A stretch of DNA of 49,749 nt from Mycobacterium asiaticum (GTDB taxonomy: Bacteria > Actinomycetota > Actinomycetes > Mycobacteriales > Mycobacteriaceae). Made by a program: the position numbers and the translations under genes. Under the pieces are notes generated by a model. The model was not told where the DNA came from. It worked only from the letters and a program-made list of their open reading frames with translations, and did no database searches. The DNA lies in contig NZ_LZKQ01000308.1 of assembly GCF_001668675.1 (NCBI RefSeq), positions 1 through 49,749 of the forward strand. Direction: 5' to 3'. This document shows, one piece after another, positions 33,597-42,082 of the stretch. Each line of letters starts with the position of its first letter. The stretch's first letter is position 1.

Positions 33597-34925
33597 TCAA
33601 TCCAGGCCGATGTCGCTGAGCACGCCGCGCAGGATCGACTCGATGGCATCGAACTCTGCGGGACCGCTGATCAACGGCGGGGCAATCTGGATGACGGTGT
33701 CGCCGCGGTCGTCGGTACGGCAATACAGCCCGGCTTCGAACAGTGCCGCGCCGACCCGCTTGAGCAGCGCGGCACGCTCGTCGTCGGCGAACTTCTGCTT
33801 GGTGGCCTGGTCTTTGACCAGCTCGATGCCGAAGAAGAATCCCTCGCCGCGAACGTCGCCGACGATCGGTAGGTCGTAGAGCCTTTCCAGGGTGGCGCGC
33901 AGGGTCGGGGACTGCTTCTTGACGTGGTCGTTGAGGCCCTCGCGTTCGAAGATGTCCAGGTTCGCCAGCGCCACCGCCGCCGACACCGGGTGGCCGCCGA
34001 AGGTGTAGCCGTGCCGGAATGTCGTCTTGCCGTCGTTGAATGGCTCAAAGACCTTGTCGCTGGCGATCATTGCGCCCAACGGGGAGTAGCCCGATGTCAT
34101 GCCCTTGGCGCAGGTGATCATGTCGGGCCGGTAGCCGAAATCGTCGCAGGCGAACATCGAACCGATCCGGCCGAACGCGCAGATCACCTCGTCGGAAACC
34201 AGCAGCACGTCGTAGGCGTCGCAGATCTCGCGGACCCGCTCGAAATAGCCCGGCGGCGGCGGGTAGGAGCCACCGGCGTTCTGCACCGGCTCCAGGAAGA
34301 CGGCGGCGACGGTGTCGGGCCCCTCGAACTCGATGGCCTCGGCGATGCGGTCGGCGGCCCACCGGCCGAACATCTTGGCGTCGGTGTCGAACGGTTCGGG
34401 CGCGCGATAAAAATTGGTGTTGGGCACCCGGAAACCGCCTGGGGCCAGCGGCTCGAACGCTTCCTTGTACTTCGGTAGGCCAGTGATCGACAACGCGCCC
34501 TGGGTGGTGCCGTGATAGGCGATGGCGCGCGAAATCACCTTGTACTTATTGGGTTTGCCGACGAGCTTGTAGTACTGCTTGGCCACCTTCCACGCGGTTT
34601 CGACGGCTTCGGTGCCGCCGTTGGTGAAGAAGACCCGGTTCAGGTCGCCCGGCGCATAGCCGGCAAGGCGCTCGGACAATTCGATGGCCGGCGGGGTGGT
34701 GTTGCCCCACAGCGGGAAGAAAGCCAGTTTTTCGGCTTGGCGCGCGGCGGCCTCGGCGAGTTCGGCGCGGCCGTAGCCGACCTGCACGACGAACAGACCC
34801 GACAGCGCGTCGAGGTAACTCTTGCCGCGGTCGTCGAAGATGGTGACCCCTTCGCCACGGGTGATGACGGGCGGCGTGATGCCGTTGCCGTGCTGGGCGA
34901 AGTGCAGCCAAAGATTTCTGGACAT
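33597..34925 (-). CDS. Class-III PLP aminotransferase (Rv3329-like)
   Basis: 442 aa. Class-III omega-aminotransferase features: LDALSGLFVVQVGYGR, FFTNGGTEAVETAWKVAKQY (PLP phosphate cup), YHGTTQGALSITG, LLVSDEVICAFGRIG with the conserved Asp, and the PLP lysine Lys274 in TCAKGMTSGYSPLGA. These enzymes move amino groups from omega-amino acids or diamines to pyruvate or 2-oxoglutarate. The amino donor here is not determined. The ATG at 34925 gives the natural MSRNLWLHFAQHG start; an upstream ATG at 35003 lies inside sigJ and is unlikely. Only 32 bp separate it from the divergent sigJ. Confidence 0.93.
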   Translation of the reverse strand: MSRNLWLHFAQHGNGITPPVITRGEGVTIFDDRGKSYLDALSGLFVVQVGYGRAELAEAAARQAEKLAFFPLWGNTTPPAIELSERLAGYAPGDLNRVFFTNGGTEAVETAWKVAKQYYKLVGKPNKYKVISRAIAYHGTTQGALSITGLPKYKEAFEPLAPGGFRVPNTNFYRAPEPFDTDAKMFGRWAADRIAEAIEFEGPDTVAAVFLEPVQNAGGSYPPPPGYFERVREICDAYDVLLVSDEVICAFGRIGSMFACDDFGYRPDMITCAKGMTSGYSPLGAMIASDKVFEPFNDGKTTFRHGYTFGGHPVSAAVALANLDIFEREGLNDHVKKQSPTLRATLERLYDLPIVGDVRGEGFFFGIELVKDQATKQKFADDERAALLKRVGAALFEAGLYCRTDDRGDTVIQIAPPLISGPAEFDAIESILRGVLSDIGLD

Positions 34926-34957
34926 AGTGATCGCGAGCCTAGCGTTACGCTCAGAAC

Positions 34958-35869
34958 ATGGCGGTAGCCCAACAGGTCTCCGAGTTCGAGGCGCTGCGGC
35001 CACATCTCATGTCGGTCGCCTACCGGCTGACCGGCACGGTGGCCGACGCGGAAGACATCGTCCAGGACGCATGGCTGCGTTGGTCCACTCAGGACACCGC
35101 GATCGACAACCTGCAGGCGTGGCTGACCACGGTGGTGAGCCGGCTCGGTTTGGACCGGCTGCGGTCGGCGGCGCACCGGCGCGAGTCCTACACCGGCAAC
35201 TGGTTGCCCGAGCCGGTGGTGACGCCCTTCTCGGATTCACCGGCCGATCCGCTGTCGGCCGTGGTGGCGGCTGAGGACGCCCGGTTCGCGGCCATGGTGG
35301 TGCTGGAACGGCTCAGCCCCGATCAGCGGGTGGCGTTTGTGCTGCACGACGGGTTTTCGATGCCGTTCGCCGAAGTCGCCGACGTGCTGGGCACGAGCGA
35401 GCCATCCGCCCGGCAGTTGGCGTCGCGGGCCCGCAAGGCGGTTGCCGCCGCCCCGCCACCCGAGCCCGACCCCAGCCACGCGGAGGTGGTCGGCCGGTTG
35501 ATGGCGGCCATGGCGGCCGGCGACATCGAGACCATCGTGTCGCTGCTGCATCCCGACGTCACCTTCACCGGCGATGCGAACGGCCGGACGTCGACGGCGG
35601 TTAATGTCATCCACGGGGTGGACAAGGTGGTCCGGTTCATGCTCGGCCTGGCCAACCGCTACGGCGACGCTTTCTACACCGAGCACCAACTGGCGTTGGT
35701 CAACGGCGAACTCGGTTCGTACACAAAGGGTGTCCCGGCCGCCGAGGGCCGCCGGGAGATGGCGCCGCGGATCACCGCGATGACGGTGCGCGACGGAAAG
35801 GTCGTGGCGCTCTGGGACATCGCCAACCCGGACAAGTTCACCGGTTCGCCGCTGCGGCAATCCGACTAA
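34958..35869 (+). CDS. sigJ: ECF sigma factor SigJ, ECF41 group with SnoaL-like C-terminus
   Basis: 303 aa. Sigma region 2 spans about residues 8-75 (TVADAEDIVQDAWLRWST). Region 4 is at about 110-160 (LSPDQRVAFVLHDGF, VLGTSEPSARQLASRARKAV). Between them sits NWLPEPV, the WLP motif typical of ECF41. A SnoaL-like domain follows (residues about 170-295), ending NPDKFTG; in ECF41 this fused domain controls sigma activity and replaces a separate anti-sigma factor. The DGGGK motif of the family is altered here to DANGR. An ECF41-type promoter lies before the CMD-family gene nearby, a probable target. No ribosome site is clear before the ATG at 34958. Confidence 0.93.
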   Translation: MAVAQQVSEFEALRPHLMSVAYRLTGTVADAEDIVQDAWLRWSTQDTAIDNLQAWLTTVVSRLGLDRLRSAAHRRESYTGNWLPEPVVTPFSDSPADPLSAVVAAEDARFAAMVVLERLSPDQRVAFVLHDGFSMPFAEVADVLGTSEPSARQLASRARKAVAAAPPPEPDPSHAEVVGRLMAAMAAGDIETIVSLLHPDVTFTGDANGRTSTAVNVIHGVDKVVRFMLGLANRYGDAFYTEHQLALVNGELGSYTKGVPAAEGRREMAPRITAMTVRDGKVVALWDIANPDKFTGSPLRQSD

Positions 35870-35873
35870 CGGA

Positions 35874-37265
35874 CTACGGCAGCACGATCCCGGTCGCCGG
35901 CCCCAAAGTGATCAACTGGCCGCCCGGCGATTCGTACGGCCCGGTGGGTCCGTAGATGCCGAACATCGGGTCGGCCGGAGTGCCGCCGGCATAGAAGTCG
36001 TTGATCCAGCCGGTGGCCAGGGTGTACACCGCCGCGGTCGCGCCCGGCGGCGAGAACCCGGTCAACAGCTGGGCGGCGAGGTCGACGAGCGGGCTCCCGC
36101 CAAGCATGGAGTCCACATGCGAGCCGCCGACGATCTCGACGCCGGAGAACTGGTTCGGGTACAAAGCGGCGAGTTGAGTTGTGGTGGCGCCGAACGCATT
36201 CCACGGTTGCGGCGGTGCCACGACCGCATAAAGCGGGATGCTCGCCGCCTGCAGGTTCGCCACCGCGGATCCGAAGGCCGCGGCATTGTTGGCGACCCCG
36301 TCGAACATCACCACGCCGAGCAGATGATTGGTGCCGGCCCCGAGGTTCGTCACGTAACTGCTGGCCGCCATCGTCGCCAGGCCACCGCCGGCGGAGTGGC
36401 CGGTCAGCACGAAGTCCTGCGGCAGCGTGCCCGCCAAACCGGCCCAGCGGGCGGCGGTGTTCAGCGCCGCCTGATCGCCCAGGAACAGCGAGCCCACACC
36501 CTGCTGCATCTGCGGGCTGCTCAGCCACACCCCGAACGGCAGCGGCACCGACGGGATGGTGGGGGTGAGCACGACGCTGTTGGTCTGGCCGGCCAATTCG
36601 ATGGCCAGCGGCTGGTAGAACCAGCCGATCGCGGCGAACCCGTGCTGCAGATAAACGGTGCCGGCGGCATCCACCGCCCCACTCGCCTGCGTCGGGAAGT
36701 ACCACAGCGTCGGAGCGGGATAGCTGAACTGCGGAATCGTCAAGCCCAGGAACGAACTCGGGCCGACCGGGATCTGCAGGAAGGAGAATCCGATCCTGAC
36801 CCCGGTCACGCCGTCGGTGCCGGCGACGGCCACCGTCGAGGGAAAGTTGAGCACCCCGCCCAGGCCCACGGTGTCGCTGGCCCAGTTGAGCACGGCGCCC
36901 AGCGTCGCGGCCCCGGTGCCGCCGAACAGCGGCCGCCGGAAGTTCTCAACCTGCTGCAACAGCGTCTGCAGCGCAGGCACACTCGCCGCTTCGGCCGTCG
37001 CATACGCTGTCGCGGCCGCGCCCAAGGCACGCTCGAACTCGGCGTGAAAGAGGGCCGTCCGCGCGATCAGCGCCTGAAACTCGTCCGCATAGCCGCCGAA
37101 CAGACTCGCGACGGCGACCGAGACCTCGTCGCCGGCCGCCGCGAGAATACGGGTGGTGGACGGCGCCGCCGTCGTGGCGGCGTCACTGATCACCTGCCCG
37201 ACGCCGCCCAGGTCTGCCGACGCCGCGGCAAGCGCTTCGGGCACTGCGGTCAGGTACGACGACAT
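35874..37265 (-). CDS. PE-family protein with alpha/beta-hydrolase (lipase-like) domain
   Basis: 463 aa. Residues 1-95 are a PE domain with the ESX export signal Y88-ATA-E92. Residues about 180-460 are an alpha/beta hydrolase. It shows an oxyanion segment (VYLQHGFAAIG), a nucleophile elbow LTGHSAGGGLATM with Ser291, a probable acid in VVMFDGVANN, and a His in GGSHVDSMLG (His383). The layout recalls exported PE/PPE hydrolases such as LipY. Substrate is unknown; surface lipid or ester cleavage is likely. The start ATG at 37265 has an in-frame GTG one codon earlier. It lies between sigJ, with 4 bp between the convergent stops, and the CMD-family gene, whose stop is 9 bp upstream on the same strand. 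It is thus in the SigJ-promoter transcription unit. Confidence 0.92.
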   Translation of the reverse strand: MSSYLTAVPEALAAASADLGGVGQVISDAATTAAPSTTRILAAAGDEVSVAVASLFGGYADEFQALIARTALFHAEFERALGAAATAYATAEAASVPALQTLLQQVENFRRPLFGGTGAATLGAVLNWASDTVGLGGVLNFPSTVAVAGTDGVTGVRIGFSFLQIPVGPSSFLGLTIPQFSYPAPTLWYFPTQASGAVDAAGTVYLQHGFAAIGWFYQPLAIELAGQTNSVVLTPTIPSVPLPFGVWLSSPQMQQGVGSLFLGDQAALNTAARWAGLAGTLPQDFVLTGHSAGGGLATMAASSYVTNLGAGTNHLLGVVMFDGVANNAAAFGSAVANLQAASIPLYAVVAPPQPWNAFGATTTQLAALYPNQFSGVEIVGGSHVDSMLGGSPLVDLAAQLLTGFSPPGATAAVYTLATGWINDFYAGGTPADPMFGIYGPTGPYESPGGQLITLGPATGIVLP

Positions 37266-37274
37266 CACCGCATG

Positions 37275-37880
37275 TTAGCCAGCTGAAACGGAGTTGGTCC
37301 CCGAATCGGCCCACGGCACCCGGCAGGCGTCCCCGGAGTTGAAACCCTGCTCGGTGATGCCCAGCGCCGAATACATCCGGGCCCGCATGTTTTCGATGCC
37401 GATCTGATAGCTCAGCTCGATGACGCCGGCCTCGCCGAACCGGGCGCGCAGGTCTTCGACCTGCTCGTCGGTCACCGAGTGCGGGTCGGTGGTCATGGCG
37501 TCGGCGTAGGCGATCGCGGCGCGCTCGTCGTCGGTGAAGGCCGGTGAGGTGGCGTAGTTGTCGATGTCCTTGAGGCGCTCGATGTCCAGGCCGTCCAGTC
37601 GCTGCAGCATGGAACCGAAGTCGACGCACCACGAGCAGCCGATGGTGCGCGCCGTCCAGAACACCGCCAGCTCCCGCACACTGGCCGGCAGTGTGCGCGA
37701 CGCGCTCTGCAGCATCGTCTCGTGCACGGCGTTGGCCATCAGCAGCCGTGGGTGGTGCGCGGCGACGCTGAACGGTTCCGGGACCTCACCGAAGCGCCGC
37801 TTGGCGACGCGGTACATGGCGCGGATCAGCAGGCCGGCGCGCTTGGGGGGCAGGGGCTCGATACGGGTTTTTTGTGTCAT
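37275..37880 (-). CDS. Carboxymuconolactone decarboxylase-family protein, likely SigJ target
   Basis: 201 aa. A CMD/AhpD-fold protein with IGCSWCVDFGS, a Cys82-x-x-Cys85 pair. The usual histidine after the pair is replaced, which may change its chemistry. VRELAVFWTARTIG before the pair is typical. ECF41 sigma factors are known to be linked to genes for carboxymuconolactone decarboxylases, oxidoreductases or epimerases (COE genes), and this gene follows a TGTCACG-N16-CGTC promoter. I chose the ATG at 37880, just after that promoter. The PE-hydrolase gene follows 9 bp after its stop and would be co-transcribed. Confidence 0.88.
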   Translation of the reverse strand: MTQKTRIEPLPPKRAGLLIRAMYRVAKRRFGEVPEPFSVAAHHPRLLMANAVHETMLQSASRTLPASVRELAVFWTARTIGCSWCVDFGSMLQRLDGLDIERLKDIDNYATSPAFTDDERAAIAYADAMTTDPHSVTDEQVEDLRARFGEAGVIELSYQIGIENMRARMYSALGITEQGFNSGDACRVPWADSGTNSVSAG

Positions 37881-38521
37881 ACCAGTCAGACGAGGTAGCC
37901 CGCCCACACGTGACAGCCCAGGTCACCGGCCCTTTCCAAGAATCCTTCAAGAATCTTTCAAGCGCTGCGTCCGAGCCTGGCTCGGTGGAGCAGGGAACAT
38001 CTTCTTACTGGACCTATTCCGAGATTCCGATGGTCAACGACCTCGAGGACAGCACGCACGAGGAGGTCCTGGTCGCCGACTCGCGCCTGGACCAGACCGG
38101 AGTCCGTGCCGCAATCGACGCCGTCTTCGAAGCCCACCCCAACTTGGGTGCGGTGTTCGAACCGAGTCGGGACCGTTGGCTGTCACGCCCCGGCGGCGAC
38201 TGGAGCTGGGCGGTCGAGCCCCCCGGAGTCACCGTGCCCGAGGTGATCGCCCGGCACCGCGGGAGCTTCGACATGCGCACTGGCCGGTTGTTCGCGGTGT
38301 CGCTGCTTCCCGGCGTCCCGGAGCGCCTGGTGCTCACCGCCAGCCACCTGTGCGCCGACGCCACGCTGTGGAGCAACGTGGTGCACAGCGTGATGTCGGC
38401 CTACAACGGTGGCGTGCTGGCCCCCGATGCCAGCTATCGGGCTAGAAGTCGCGGCGCACACTCATGGGCGTGGTGGCGGGCAAGTCGCCGCCGCCGATCA
38501 CCTGTCGCGCTATCGGCGTGA
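37874..38521 (+). pseudogene. Condensation-domain-like fragment
   Basis: The frame codes for the N-terminal part of a condensation/acyltransferase-like domain: EVLVADSRLDQTGVRAAIDA, FEAHPNLGAVFEP, and GRLFAVSLLP leading to LVLTASHLCADATLWSNVV. The last segment sits where the active-site HHxxxDG motif should be, and it is degenerate (SHLCADA). Family-like sequence ends near 38440, where the convergent SCO6745-like gene's stop begins. The last 25 or so residues are Arg/Ser-rich and read the other gene backwards. A full condensation domain is about 430 aa, so this is a truncated remnant. The true start is uncertain; 38030 is the first internal ATG. Confidence 0.55.
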
Positions 38522-39302
38522 GCGCGCCGAACAACGTCTGCAGCTCGTCGTCGTCGAGTCGGTCGAACGCCCGCAACGCCAGCGCGTCGGTGGTCGTCTC
38601 GATGTGGTCCTTGAGTTCACGTCCGGTCGAGGTCAGTGATCCGTCGTCGGCCAGCAGACCGCGGTCGGCGAGGCGCCGCGCGCAATCCGACCATTCGTTG
38701 TCGTCGTAATGCCGCGTGGTCTTCATGTATTCGGCGGGCAGCGCGCTGGACACGGTGTGGAACACGTTCGACTCGCGCCCGGTGATGCCCGCGGCTGCCA
38801 GCACCGCGATGTGTCCGTCGCCGCGATGCTCCCGCAACAACGTCGTCGCATGCCATAACGCGGCCACCGGGTCCGACGGATCGGGCAGGGCGAGGTTGGC
38901 CGCGAACAACGCCCGACCGTCCACCGGTGTCTGATGCGCCGCGCGCAATGCCAATTGTGCTGCGGTGCGGACATTTTCGTCATCGGTGACGCCGCAGCGG
39001 CGTAGTGCGGCGACCGCCGAATCCTGCCGGGCCCGCAGTGCGAGCTCCGGCCCGGCGATGTCCCAGGCCGCCGGCAGCGCCTTGGCCACCCGGGCGGGCG
39101 CGAAGTTGTAAAACACCGCGGTCACCACTTGCGGCGGCACCGCGCCGAGGGGAGCCGAGCGGGCGGCGAAATAGCCCATCCAGAAGCCGCGGTACCCGAG
39201 ACCGTCCAGCGCCGAACGCGCTTCGGGGGCGAAATACGTCAGGGCGTGAATCGGCTCAAACCGGTCGTAGAACCGCCGGGCCAGATCGGGTGTGCGTTGC
39301 AT
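38442..39302 (-). CDS. SCO6745-family protein, unknown function
   Basis: 286 aa, helical. The pattern ARRFYDRFEPIHALTYFAPE, then GYRGFWMGYFAARSAPLG and PAAWDIAGPELALRARQDSA, is that of actinobacterial SCO6745-type proteins, which carry a C-terminal helix-turn-helix-like part (DDNEWSDCARRLADRGLL). No enzymatic motif is obvious. The ATG at 39302 gives the family's usual start (MQRTPDLARRFYDRF); longer frames to 40895 are antisense to the kinase. It diverges from the tandem-kinase gene across 63 bp and overlaps the condensation-like fragment at its 3' end. Confidence 0.8.
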   Translation of the reverse strand: MQRTPDLARRFYDRFEPIHALTYFAPEARSALDGLGYRGFWMGYFAARSAPLGAVPPQVVTAVFYNFAPARVAKALPAAWDIAGPELALRARQDSAVAALRRCGVTDDENVRTAAQLALRAAHQTPVDGRALFAANLALPDPSDPVAALWHATTLLREHRGDGHIAVLAAAGITGRESNVFHTVSSALPAEYMKTTRHYDDNEWSDCARRLADRGLLADDGSLTSTGRELKDHIETTTDALALRAFDRLDDDELQTLFGALTPIARQVIGGGDLPATTPMSVRRDF

Positions 39303-39365
39303 GCTTGCAGCTTTGCCGACGGCGGCCCAAACGCAAAGTCGCGTTGGTAGCATCAGGCACCACTC

Positions 39366-42002
39366 ATGAGCTCGGAGGAGGCTTCGCTGGAAACGGGCGT
39401 GGACGGGGAGATTTTCGGCCGCTACCGGCTGCTCGAAGTGCTTCGATGGGGCGGGTTGGGGACCGTGTATCGCGCCCGGGACACGATGATGACGCGCGAA
39501 GTCGCCATCAAGGTGCTTCCGACCGAGCAGGCCGGCGAGGCGCAGTCTGACGAGCAATTTCGCCATGAGGCGTCCATCGCGGCCCAACTGAACAATCCCA
39601 ACATCATCCCGATCTACGAGGCCGGCGAAATCGAGGGTCAGCGCTACCTGGTGATGCCGCTGTTGGACGGTCTGGACGCGGGCAGTCTGCTGCGCCGTGA
39701 CGGAGCGATGCACCCGACGCTGGCGGTGCGGGTGATCGAGCAGGCCGCCGCGGCGTTGGACGCCATGCACTCGGCAGGGCTGGTGCACGCCGATGTGAAG
39801 CCGTCGAACCTGTTCGTGGTCGGCGGCGAATTCGTGTACCTGATCGATTTCGGGGTCGCCTCCCAGACGCCGGCTGTGGACCAGGTCGACGACGACGCGA
39901 GGCAGAGTTGGGCGTACCTGGCGCCGGAGCGCATCAAGTCCGAACCCCCGGACGTCCGCGCGGATACCTACGCGCTGGCCGCGGTGCTCTACGAATGCCT
40001 CACCGGGCGCCCGCCGGTGGCAGGTGACAGCCTCGAGCAGGTGGTCGCCGCCCGCCTGGAAGATGGACCGCCGAAACCGACCGAGGTCAATCCGGCAGTC
40101 CCGGTCGGATTCGACGAGGTGATTGCGCGCGGCATGGCCACAAATCCCGACGAGCGCTACCAATCGTCCCGCGAATTGGCCGGCGCTGCGCGAAATGCGC
40201 TCGCCTCCAACACAATTGCACCGGCGGGCTCGCTCAGTGAGGTGGAATTCGGCCGCTATCGACTGTTCGAAATGCTGGGTTCGGGCGGAATGGGTTCGGT
40301 GTACCGCGCTCACGACACCGCCCTGGGGCGCGACGTGGCAGTCAAGGTGTTGCGGCCGGAACTGGCCACCGAGCCGGGTTATCAAGAGCGATTCCGCCGC
40401 GAGGCGTACGCCGCCGGCCGGCTCAGCAGCCCGAACATCATCCCGATCTACGAGGCCGGCGAGATCGACGGGCGGCTCTATCTGGTGATGCCGGTGGTCG
40501 ACGGCGTCGATGTGCACACCGTGCTCCAGCGGGAAGGGCCGATGAGCCCCGCCAAGGCGGTGCGGGTGATCGAACAGGTTGCCGCGGCGCTGGACACGGC
40601 GCACCGCGCGGAGCTGGTGCACCGGGATGTGAAGCCGTCGAACATCCTGATGGTCGGTGACGACTTCGTCTATCTGATCGATTTCGGCCTCGTGCATGAA
40701 GCCTCGGCCGCTCGCCTGACGCTCACCAACGTGACTCCGGGAACTCCGGGGTACATGGCTCCGGAGCGCTTCACCGGCGAAGGGACCGCCGACGCTCGCG
40801 CCGACGTCTACTCGCTGGCCTGTGTGCTGTACGAATGCCTGACCGCCAAGCTGCCGTTCAGCGGCGGCGGTATTGAGGGATTGGCCGTCGCTCACCTACG
40901 TGACGAGCCGCCGCGGCCGAGCGAGGCGCAGCCTGCAATCCCGGTCAAGTTCGACGAGGTGATCGCGCGCGGCATGGCGAAGAATCCCGATGACCGGTAC
41001 CAGTCGGCCAGCGAACTGGCGGCGGCCGCGCGCGCGGCACTGACCGCTGCCGGACCCAGGCACGCCAAGCCCACACCCGGCACCGGTCCCGCCGACTCGA
41101 CACAGGACGCCGCGGTGCTGGCACCGGTCGAGTCCCCGCGCAGAAGTCGGCGGCCGCTCGTCCTGGGCCTGGCCGCCGTCGTGACCGTCGCCCTTGCTGT
41201 CACCGCAATCATGTTGCTGGACAACCCTTTTCGTTCGGCACCGGACTCGGCGCAAACGGTCCTGCCGTTCCAGGGCCTGGACGGGCCGGTGGGCGTTGCG
41301 GTGGACGCCAACGGCACCGTCTATGTCACCGACAGCGGCCACAACCGGGTGGTGCAGCTGGCGGCGGGCGCGACGAACCAGACCGTCGCACCGTTCACGG
41401 ATCTGAACCATCCGACCGCCATCGCGGTTGACGGCCAGGGGGACATGGTGGTCGCCGAAGCTGCCAACAGTCGGGTCCTCGAGTTGCCGGCGGGTTCGAC
41501 CAGTCCCACCGTTCTCCCGTTCACCGACCTGACCGAGCCCACCGGTATTGCGGTCTACGCACGCGGAGCCGACCGGATCTATTACGTGGCCGACTCGCTG
41601 CACAACCGGGTACTGACGCTGCAGCCGACGGGTCAAACCGAGCTGCCCTTCACCGGTTTGGAGCATCCGTCGGCGGTGGTGGTGGACAAAGACGGTGTCC
41701 TGTTTGTCGTCGATCGGGACAACGAAAGGATCCTGCGGCTGCCGCCGACCGCGATCGTCGCGACCGTGCTGCCCTATGCGGTCGACCGGCCCGACTTCAT
41801 GACCGTCGGTGAAGGCGATGACCTGTATGTGTCAGACGGCCACGCGAACAAGGTCGTGAAGCTGGTCAAGGCATCGAACACCTCGGACCCGCTGCCCTTC
41901 CAGGGATTGAAGAATCCGCAAGGGATCGCGGTCGACGCCGCCGGCAACGTGTACGTCGTCGACAGCGGGAACAACCGGGTGCTGAAGTTGCCGCCCAGTT
42001 AG
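39366..42002 (+). CDS. Receptor with two tandem Ser/Thr kinase domains and an NHL beta-propeller
   Basis: 878 aa. Kinase 1 (about 20-285): loop LRWGGLGTVY (first Gly lost), Lys49 in VAIK, HAD at 141-143 instead of HRD, DFG at 161-163, and WAYLAPE in place of the usual GTPGYMAPE. It keeps catalytic Asp143, Lys145 and Asn148 but has lost the regulatory Arg, so it may be weak or scaffold-like. Kinase 2 (about 298-560) is canonical: GSGGMGSVY, Lys327, HRD at 419-421, DFG at 439-441, GTPGYMAPE. A membrane helix spans about 598-618. Outside it, residues 630-878 form six NHL blades (for example VGVAVDANGTVYVTDSGHNR) like the PknD sensor. PknD has one kinase domain; this doubled form is the notable feature. 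No partner is adjacent. Confidence 0.93.
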   Translation: MSSEEASLETGVDGEIFGRYRLLEVLRWGGLGTVYRARDTMMTREVAIKVLPTEQAGEAQSDEQFRHEASIAAQLNNPNIIPIYEAGEIEGQRYLVMPLLDGLDAGSLLRRDGAMHPTLAVRVIEQAAAALDAMHSAGLVHADVKPSNLFVVGGEFVYLIDFGVASQTPAVDQVDDDARQSWAYLAPERIKSEPPDVRADTYALAAVLYECLTGRPPVAGDSLEQVVAARLEDGPPKPTEVNPAVPVGFDEVIARGMATNPDERYQSSRELAGAARNALASNTIAPAGSLSEVEFGRYRLFEMLGSGGMGSVYRAHDTALGRDVAVKVLRPELATEPGYQERFRREAYAAGRLSSPNIIPIYEAGEIDGRLYLVMPVVDGVDVHTVLQREGPMSPAKAVRVIEQVAAALDTAHRAELVHRDVKPSNILMVGDDFVYLIDFGLVHEASAARLTLTNVTPGTPGYMAPERFTGEGTADARADVYSLACVLYECLTAKLPFSGGGIEGLAVAHLRDEPPRPSEAQPAIPVKFDEVIARGMAKNPDDRYQSASELAAAARAALTAAGPRHAKPTPGTGPADSTQDAAVLAPVESPRRSRRPLVLGLAAVVTVALAVTAIMLLDNPFRSAPDSAQTVLPFQGLDGPVGVAVDANGTVYVTDSGHNRVVQLAAGATNQTVAPFTDLNHPTAIAVDGQGDMVVAEAANSRVLELPAGSTSPTVLPFTDLTEPTGIAVYARGADRIYYVADSLHNRVLTLQPTGQTELPFTGLEHPSAVVVDKDGVLFVVDRDNERILRLPPTAIVATVLPYAVDRPDFMTVGEGDDLYVSDGHANKVVKLVKASNTSDPLPFQGLKNPQGIAVDAAGNVYVVDSGNNRVLKLPPS

Positions 42003-42004
42003 TT

Positions 42005-42068
42005 GCGCGAGCAGACGCTAAAGCCCCCATTTCGCAAGGAAATTGGGGGCTTTAGCGTCTGCTCGCGC
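42005..42068. terminator. Strong bidirectional hairpin, 25-bp perfect arms
   Basis: The arms at 42005-42029 and 42044-42068 are exact 25-bp reverse complements, starting GCGCGAGCAGACGCTAAAG. A 14-base loop holds a few more A/T pairs. It fills the gap between the convergent kinase and sdhB stops. The stem lacks a U-tract on either side but is very stable. GCGAGCAGACG-type hairpins are, as I recall, common between convergent mycobacterial genes. Confidence 0.85.
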
Positions 42069-42082
42069 CAGGCAACGCGACC

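Noticed and set aside
38442..40895. An 817-codon open frame on the minus strand, antisense to the tandem-kinase gene
   Set aside because: Its upstream 530 codons are Arg/His/Gln/Val-rich, lack any family motif and mirror the kinase codons. Only the last 286 codons (SCO6745-like) look like a real protein.
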